Of a DNA stretch of 64,000 nt, positions 59,305 to 64,000 are shown piece after piece. Position 1 is the first letter of the stretch. Each line of letters begins with the position of its first letter. A program made the translations under genes and the position numbers. A model generated the notes under the pieces. The model did no database searches. It was given only the letters and a program-made list of their open reading frames with translations, and was not told where the DNA came from. The stretch spans positions 186,001-250,000 of the forward strand of contig NZ_AMZB01000121.1 of the NCBI RefSeq assembly GCF_000313755.1, read 5' to 3'. The DNA is from Pseudomonas nitroreducens TX1 (GTDB taxonomy: Bacteria > Pseudomonadota > Gammaproteobacteria > Pseudomonadales > Pseudomonadaceae).

Positions 59305-62230
59305 TGTATCGAGCACCATACGGGTGAGTTTTTGCCAGTTCGGTGATTGCTTTCTGCCGAGCCTTGGATTCGGAAATGGAGAGCTTCTTGACGATCTCCT
59401 GGGTCTTGCGCTCACGCATGGTGTAATCGTCTGGATGCGAAGACGCGATCCAGAGCGCCATGGGACTCGCGAACAGGCGGAATACGCCGCTGTAGTATTC
59501 GCTCTTGGTCGTCCGCATCCTGTAGAACACCTCGCTGTAGAGCGGCGGAAGGGATGCGAGCGAGCGCCACAGATCGATCTCTTCGTTCGTAAAGGCCAGA
59601 TGCTGCTGCGCGACGTCGTAGTCGGACTGGGAGCAGGCCAGGAAGAAGTAGTGCGACGTGTTCTCGAGGATGCCGTCCTGCGAGTCTCCCGTCCCAGACG
59701 TTTCGGCGTTGATCAGCTTCACGAAGTCCTTGACGGTCTGGGAGATCAGAAGGCACCCCGCACCGTAACGACGGAGCTCCCGGTAGAAACTGGAGAGTGC
59801 CGATGCCGCGGTTGGATCAGACAGGGTTGCCCATGCTTCATCGACCGCAACGATCTTTTTCCGATTCCGATCGAGCTTAAATTTGCAGTAGAGGTCGATC
59901 TGACGGAACAGGGCCAGCGTGACAACCGGCAGTGCAGGCGACTTGGCCATCCGCTGTGTTTCGAGGACGGTGAAGTCGTTGTCCCACTGCACCTGCAGGA
60001 ACCCATCGAACAGAGCAGCGAAAGGTCCCGAGCCGTAGTACAGCGTCAGTGCCTGTGCCAGTGTCTCGCCGCTCTGTTCAGTGAACTTCGTCCTGACCAG
60101 GTACGGAATGAAGTCGCGGAAACGAGGCTCGTCCTTCGGACGGGTTGCAATCCAGTCGGTGTAGAACTCGTTCAGCGCCTGGTACAGCAAAGGCACTGTC
60201 ACCGGAGTGATAACGGAAGTTTTGGCCTGCTCCGAGGAGCTCGACGTGATCATCATCACCAACATGCGAGCGATGAAGAACATGTCCTCCAGAGACGGCA
60301 TAACGGCTTGGCCGTTCTCATCGGTACCGATCCAGAAGGGATTGATGCAGATCGGGTTGATGGTTCTGCCGGTAATGGGCTCTTTGAAGGGCTCGGTCGC
60401 CAGACGGATGTAGTTCCCGTCTAGGACCAGACAAAGGCTCTCGTAGGAGTCGCCCTTGTCGATAATCCACACCTTCGGGCGGTACTTCACCCGCAACGCC
60501 ATGAGGAGGTTGTTGAAGGTGAAGGACTTACCAGTTCCGGTTGAACCGCAGATCAGGCTGTGTGCCGTGTTGGTCATCTTGCCCCAGAGATCTAGGTAGA
60601 TCGGCTGGCCGGCACGATTGTTCATCAGGATCGCCGGGTCGGCGCATCCTTGGTATTCCACGAAGAACGGGCAAAGGTGGCTGAGAGATTCAGTGAGGTG
60701 CGGTGTGTCTCGCCGGAACAGCTTCATGCTGCTCTGACGGAAGTTCAGCGGCATGCTGTTTCGAACGGCAGCGTCACCACGGTGAGCTTCCTTGTGGCCA
60801 ACGCGCCAGAGTCGGTTCTCCAGCTGCATGGCCTGGTCGTCGACCTGGTGCTCCACAAACCCCATCAGGTTGATATGGAGAGAAACGTCGAAGAACTGCT
60901 CTCGGTTGGCCCCGTTTTCAGCGCTGATCTTTGACTTCACCTTCTCCAGGTCGATGCGTTGCTGAGCAAGAAGGTCCTTGTCGCCGATCTTCATCGCCTC
61001 CTTGCCCGACTGCATCCGCCCACGTGCCCACAGACGGCCCATCATCGCTACCGGAGAGGGTACGCTCCAGTTGATGGTGACCAGGGACTCGCTCTCGATA
61101 CCGGACATAGCAACCTGCAGCATTCCAGGGAAGCTGCTCAGGGGTTTGCCCAACGCGGAGACAGGCCGAATGTAGTAGGGGACCCCGGAATCGTGGATGG
61201 TCCAGCCCTTTTCCTCAGTCTCTACCGATGCGAACAGTGGTGCGTCGTTCAGCGCCTCGCGATTGGGGACGGTGCTGGGGTTCTTCAGGCAGTCGAGTAC
61301 CGGAAGGTCTGGGCGGTACCTGGGCGGTTCCACTTTGAACGACCTGACCGGATTGAATAGCTGGTACTGCAAGTTGATCAGGCCCTGTCCATTGAGGGAG
61401 GCGGGGGAGAACCCGAAAGCTGCCAGGGCTTGGCCAATCTCATGGCACAGCTGCCCGAATTTCTTCGCGTGCTTGGTGTATTCGCGATGCGCGAGTTTGT
61501 TCGCGTCAATCAGGCCCATCGAAGCGAGAGCACTTTTTGCGGTGTTATCAATGAACTTGCCGAACAGGTACTCGGGGCTCCAGAGCAGGACGAGGTAGAA
61601 GTCAGTGACGTAGGGATACCGGCCCTGGCTGACTTCGCGTTGGATTTCCTCCGTGACGTTGGACTTCACGTCCTCGTCTTCCTCAGCCCAGGGGTTACCG
61701 CCCAGCAATAACTGACGCACGTTCCCGCGGAGCTGCTCGTCATCGATCTCTGCGAGCGCGTCCTCACGCATTTTCTCGATAGTCTGATCCGAGAGCTTGG
61801 TGAAGAATCCATCGGGGGAGCCGGCTGCTTGAATCTGGCGATCGACGATGGAGTTAGCGATCTCTGCCGCAAACTCGTCGTCCTCCGCATTGATGTTCGC
61901 GCGGTAGATCCCGAGCACTTCACGGATATCGCGATGAGTGTGACGGATGAACTGACCAGCAGAGCCGGCTGGGTATTTGTTCAGAACGTCACCCAGGCCG
62001 CGGCTGAGTTGCCACAGGTCTGCGTTGTTAAGTAGCGAAGCATCCATCCCGCGCAGCTTCCAGATCTTCGCGAAACGGCCGTCGATGGTATGGAAGTAGC
62101 TGCCATGACGTTCATATAGGAACGCATCCGACAGCAGCTGAATCGGCATGCCGCCCTGGTATCCCCGGCGGGCCAATCCAGCCAACTCGGAGTCATAGAG
62201 ATGCAGGTCGGTATGTTGGGGCTTAGCCAT
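59285..62230 (-). CDS. traC: F-type T4SS ATPase TraC (VirB4 family)
   Basis: 981 residues, usual length for TraC plus an extended N-terminus. Walker A GSTGTGKSF lies at about 555-565 and Walker B KKIVAVDEAW at about 790-800, as in VirB4 ATPases. The N-terminal 400 residues match the TraC_F-type part. It is cytoplasmic at the inner membrane and drives pilus assembly. Start at 62230 with GAAGGGGG upstream, overlapping the previous stop. Confidence 0.93.
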   Translation of the reverse strand: MAKPQHTDLHLYDSELAGLARRGYQGGMPIQLLSDAFLYERHGSYFHTIDGRFAKIWKLRGMDASLLNNADLWQLSRGLGDVLNKYPAGSAGQFIRHTHRDIREVLGIYRANINAEDDEFAAEIANSIVDRQIQAAGSPDGFFTKLSDQTIEKMREDALAEIDDEQLRGNVRQLLLGGNPWAEEDEDVKSNVTEEIQREVSQGRYPYVTDFYLVLLWSPEYLFGKFIDNTAKSALASMGLIDANKLAHREYTKHAKKFGQLCHEIGQALAAFGFSPASLNGQGLINLQYQLFNPVRSFKVEPPRYRPDLPVLDCLKNPSTVPNREALNDAPLFASVETEEKGWTIHDSGVPYYIRPVSALGKPLSSFPGMLQVAMSGIESESLVTINWSVPSPVAMMGRLWARGRMQSGKEAMKIGDKDLLAQQRIDLEKVKSKISAENGANREQFFDVSLHINLMGFVEHQVDDQAMQLENRLWRVGHKEAHRGDAAVRNSMPLNFRQSSMKLFRRDTPHLTESLSHLCPFFVEYQGCADPAILMNNRAGQPIYLDLWGKMTNTAHSLICGSTGTGKSFTFNNLLMALRVKYRPKVWIIDKGDSYESLCLVLDGNYIRLATEPFKEPITGRTINPICINPFWIGTDENGQAVMPSLEDMFFIARMLVMMITSSSSEQAKTSVITPVTVPLLYQALNEFYTDWIATRPKDEPRFRDFIPYLVRTKFTEQSGETLAQALTLYYGSGPFAALFDGFLQVQWDNDFTVLETQRMAKSPALPVVTLALFRQIDLYCKFKLDRNRKKIVAVDEAWATLSDPTAASALSSFYRELRRYGAGCLLISQTVKDFVKLINAETSGTGDSQDGILENTSHYFFLACSQSDYDVAQQHLAFTNEEIDLWRSLASLPPLYSEVFYRMRTTKSEYYSGVFRLFASPMALWIASSHPDDYTMRERKTQEIVKKLSISESKARQKAITELAKTHPYGARYNVNQAA

Positions 62231-62702
62231 CAATGGCCCCCTTCAGCGTTGCAGTGATCACCCTGCTTTCTGGGTACACAGTCACGCGCGCGCCGCTCAC
62301 ACGAGTGAGGTACTCCGCGATGTCACGCAGGGAGTTCGGGTGAGTGTTGATCTTGATGACTTGGTTCTGATTAACCTGAGGGTCGAAGTGCGGGTCATAC
62401 CCCGATGCTGCGGCCGAGAGGCGGACAATCTCGCCAAGAGTCAGGTCCTGGTGTTTGAACAGCTGCGCCCAAGGGATCTGATCCCCTTCAATCAGCTGGC
62501 GCTTGGTGGTGCTGTTCTTCTTCTTGAAGATTTCGCGGTACAGGGCCACATCCGGCTGGAATACCGTGAGGTCTTGGCCGGAGCCAAGGATCATCTTGGT
62601 GTGGTACTCGCGGATGGCGTCCTTGTACATCTGGGGGAATGCCTCGGCGAGAGCCGGCCCAGTAATCACCAGAAGAGCAAAGGCGACGGTTAGTTTGCCC
62701 AC
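62223..62702 (-). CDS. Small exported T4SS protein
   Basis: 159 residues from a GTG at 62702, with GGAGGAAG upstream. Signal peptide about 1-18. The C-terminal 80 residues (VNQNQVIKINTHPNSLRDIAEYLTRVSGARVTVYPES) resemble the N0/secretin-like domain found in T4SS or pilus outer-membrane proteins. Coupled to the traC gene by overlap. No certain named homologue. Confidence 0.65.
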   Translation of the reverse strand: MGKLTVAFALLVITGPALAEAFPQMYKDAIREYHTKMILGSGQDLTVFQPDVALYREIFKKKNSTTKRQLIEGDQIPWAQLFKHQDLTLGEIVRLSAAASGYDPHFDPQVNQNQVIKINTHPNSLRDIAEYLTRVSGARVTVYPESRVITATLKGAIDG

Positions 62703-63013
62703 TCTGCTTCCTCCACGATGATGTAGTCCCAGCGACCGCCATGCTTGACCCCAGATTTGGAGTCGGCGTAAGGCACGACCCATACGGGTGCAACCACGTC
62801 CGGATTTCGGATCGGGAAGTAGGGCTCGCTGGAGCCCAGCTCAGGGCGAGCTCGAAGGCCTTGACGGAGCAGGGCGACGGTGTCGCGGCTGGCGCTGCCG
62901 TGCACGGCATCGTAGATCTGGTCCATCGACGCGCTGTTCTTGAAGGGCTCATCAGTAGAGCAACCAGTGAGGGTCAGAGCCGCTGCTGCCAGCAGGAGGA
63001 AGCGAAGATTCAT
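62690..63013 (-). CDS. Small T4SS lipoprotein (107 aa)
   Basis: 107 residues with lipobox LTGC (Cys at about 18). The mature part contains a short helical segment and the Pro/Trp-rich VVAPVWVVPYADSKSG near its end. It overlaps the next gene by 13 bases. A TraV/TraK-related role is possible from position between traB and traC. Not provable by eye. Confidence 0.62.
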   Translation of the reverse strand: MNLRFLLLAAAALTLTGCSTDEPFKNSASMDQIYDAVHGSASRDTVALLRQGLRARPELGSSEPYFPIRNPDVVAPVWVVPYADSKSGVKHGGRWDYIIVEEAEWAN

Positions 63014-63022
63014 GGTTGGTTC

Positions 63023-64000
63023 CTAGATGAGGGTGTCGTACATGCCAGGGTCGATCTCGAACGGCTCGGCGGGTTTGAGCACTCGGAACGTCTGATCGGT
63101 GACAAAGCGGAGCTTGATGCCGGGCTCGACGATCACTGTGTCCACCGCAGCGTTGGCTTCTCGCTCGAAGCGCTCGGAGATCTTCTTGAACATCCCTGCG
63201 ATGCCCTCGTTTACGGCGGCTTTGGTGGAGTCACCTGTGAGCTGGCGAGTAACAGAGCTGGTGCCGTTCTCAACCGAGCTGTTGGTGGTGAACTCTGATT
63301 GGCTCAGCGTCGAGGCGTACGCGGCAGCAGCTGCTGCGGCAGACTGCAGGGCCAGGGTGCGGCCGGAAGCTTTATCGAGACGGCCATACACGTCTTGTTC
63401 GTTGTCACGGGTATCGACGATGTAACCAGTGGCCGGAACAGTCTGAGCACCGCCAGTCTCATCCCAGTAGGAGAGCTGCTCGATACGGATCGTTGCGCGA
63501 CCAGTGTTCGAGCTGGAGTTGCGATTGCCCGAGCAGAGGCCCATCAGGTGGATGGTGCCCAAGTCGCGTTCAGCGCCGTTTGGGCCTTTGAAAATTCCAC
63601 GTACAGGAAGGACCACCGGGCGCGCGGGGATCTTGCCTTCCTCAGAGGAGCCAGGTGCGTTGGCGCCGATAGGGCATGCCACGCCGTGCAAGGTCGTAAC
63701 CTCGACGAAGGAGAAAGCTGGCACCTCGTAGGTTTCCGGCAGCGAAACGTTGACTGTTTCCGCAGCAGGCATCGGGTCAGGTCGCGGCTGGCGCCCTTGC
63801 ATCTTCGCGAGAGTCGCGTCGGTGCTGTTGTAGGTGTTCACGCCCTGGCGTTGGATGCCATTCGTCTCGGGGGCGGACATGTTGGCGAAGAGGTGTTGCT
63901 CAGTGTCTGCAGTGGAACCAGCGCCGCCCCCGCTTTTCCCGGTGAACTGTTGCCCGTCGGCGTCCCCATTGTTGAGCAGGAAGTAGTTCGGGCCGTACCG
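63023..64000 (-). CDS. traB: F-type T4SS protein TraB, N-terminus beyond window
   Basis: The last 325 residues are present; the frame is open to base 64000, so the start lies outside. The sequence has a VirB10/TraB-like C-terminal beta domain (VVLPVRGIFKGPNGAERDLGTIHL...). It includes an Ala-rich helix (about 45 residues before RQLTGDS) typical of the outer-membrane pore antenna, and ends with KLRFVTDQTFRVLKPAE. TraB spans the envelope. Order traB-x-x-traC fits F-type operons. Confidence 0.85.
   Translation of the reverse strand, partial: RYGPNYFLLNNGDADGQQFTGKSGGGAGSTADTEQHLFANMSAPETNGIQRQGVNTYNSTDATLAKMQGRQPRPDPMPAAETVNVSLPETYEVPAFSFVEVTTLHGVACPIGANAPGSSEEGKIPARPVVLPVRGIFKGPNGAERDLGTIHLMGLCSGNRNSSSNTGRATIRIEQLSYWDETGGAQTVPATGYIVDTRDNEQDVYGRLDKASGRTLALQSAAAAAAAYASTLSQSEFTTNSSVENGTSSVTRQLTGDSTKAAVNEGIAGMFKKISERFEREANAAVDTVIVEPGIKLRFVTDQTFRVLKPAEPFEIDPGMYDTLI

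Noticed and set aside
59195-60424. Long plus-strand frame opposite traC
   Set aside because: It is a shadow of the Walker B region and C-terminus of traC, which has clear family motifs.
1-64000. CRISPR arrays, rRNA, tRNA, insertion sequences
   Set aside because: No regular direct repeats with spacers, no conserved RNA gene sequences and no transposase or terminal-repeat pairs were seen.

Overview
The window looks like part of a large conjugative Pseudomonas plasmid, probably an IncP-2-like megaplasmid. This is inferred from high GC content, Pseudomonas-like codon use and gene content: an F-type type IV secretion (T4SS) operon, a ParM-like segregation actin, a DnaG-type primase, a ParB-like protein, and dozens of small proteins of unknown function. 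No rRNA, tRNA, CRISPR array, transposase or integrase was seen.

Region 1 (1-38.2 kb) is an accessory region of about 55 mostly small genes, nearly all on the minus strand. The recognisable ones are a SprT-like metallopeptidase (2157-2891), an L7/L12-CTD-like mini-protein (5669-5833), a Lar-like zinc-ribbon protein (14185-14709), a GIN-domain/DUF2807 protein (15167-15928), an orphan N6-adenine methyltransferase (17654-18475) and a ParB-like protein (20471-21469). A few plus-strand genes interrupt the array: an ERCC4-type nuclease (9449-10150), unknown proteins at 18991, 22497 and 28751, and a GNAT-like protein (36216-37031). The notable feature is a repeated regulatory element found 18 times, always directly upstream of a minus-strand gene. 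It has box 1 (GGTTCTGGCAC), a fixed spacer of 18 bases, then box 2 (GANN[A/C]T, usually GANNATGG), followed by a short leader. In about half of the copies the leader folds into a hairpin whose 3' arm contains the Shine-Dalgarno or the start codon. This looks like a plasmid-wide regulon with its own promoter type and 5'-leader architecture.

Region 2 (38.3-49 kb) holds maintenance and regulation genes. It has a diguanylate cyclase, a membrane protein carrying a degenerate FtsH/M41 peptidase domain, a primase translationally coupled to a sigma-like HTH protein, a candidate replication or partition gene (46398-47417) preceded by iteron-like repeats, and a ParM actin gene with a likely partner gene.

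Region 3 (49.1-64 kb) is the conjugation cluster, read from right to left: traB (partial), two small periplasmic/lipoprotein genes, traC, a lipoprotein, a proline-rich membrane protein, a SprT-like peptidase, a lytic transglycosylase, trbC, traF, traH and traG. Many of these genes overlap. The run ends in a terminator and is followed by a lipoprotein gene and two unknown genes.

Three genes appear frame-disrupted (near 7284, 16338 and 22345) and one is split by an in-frame amber codon (45202). These may be real decay, recoding or sequencing error, and cannot be separated from sequence alone.
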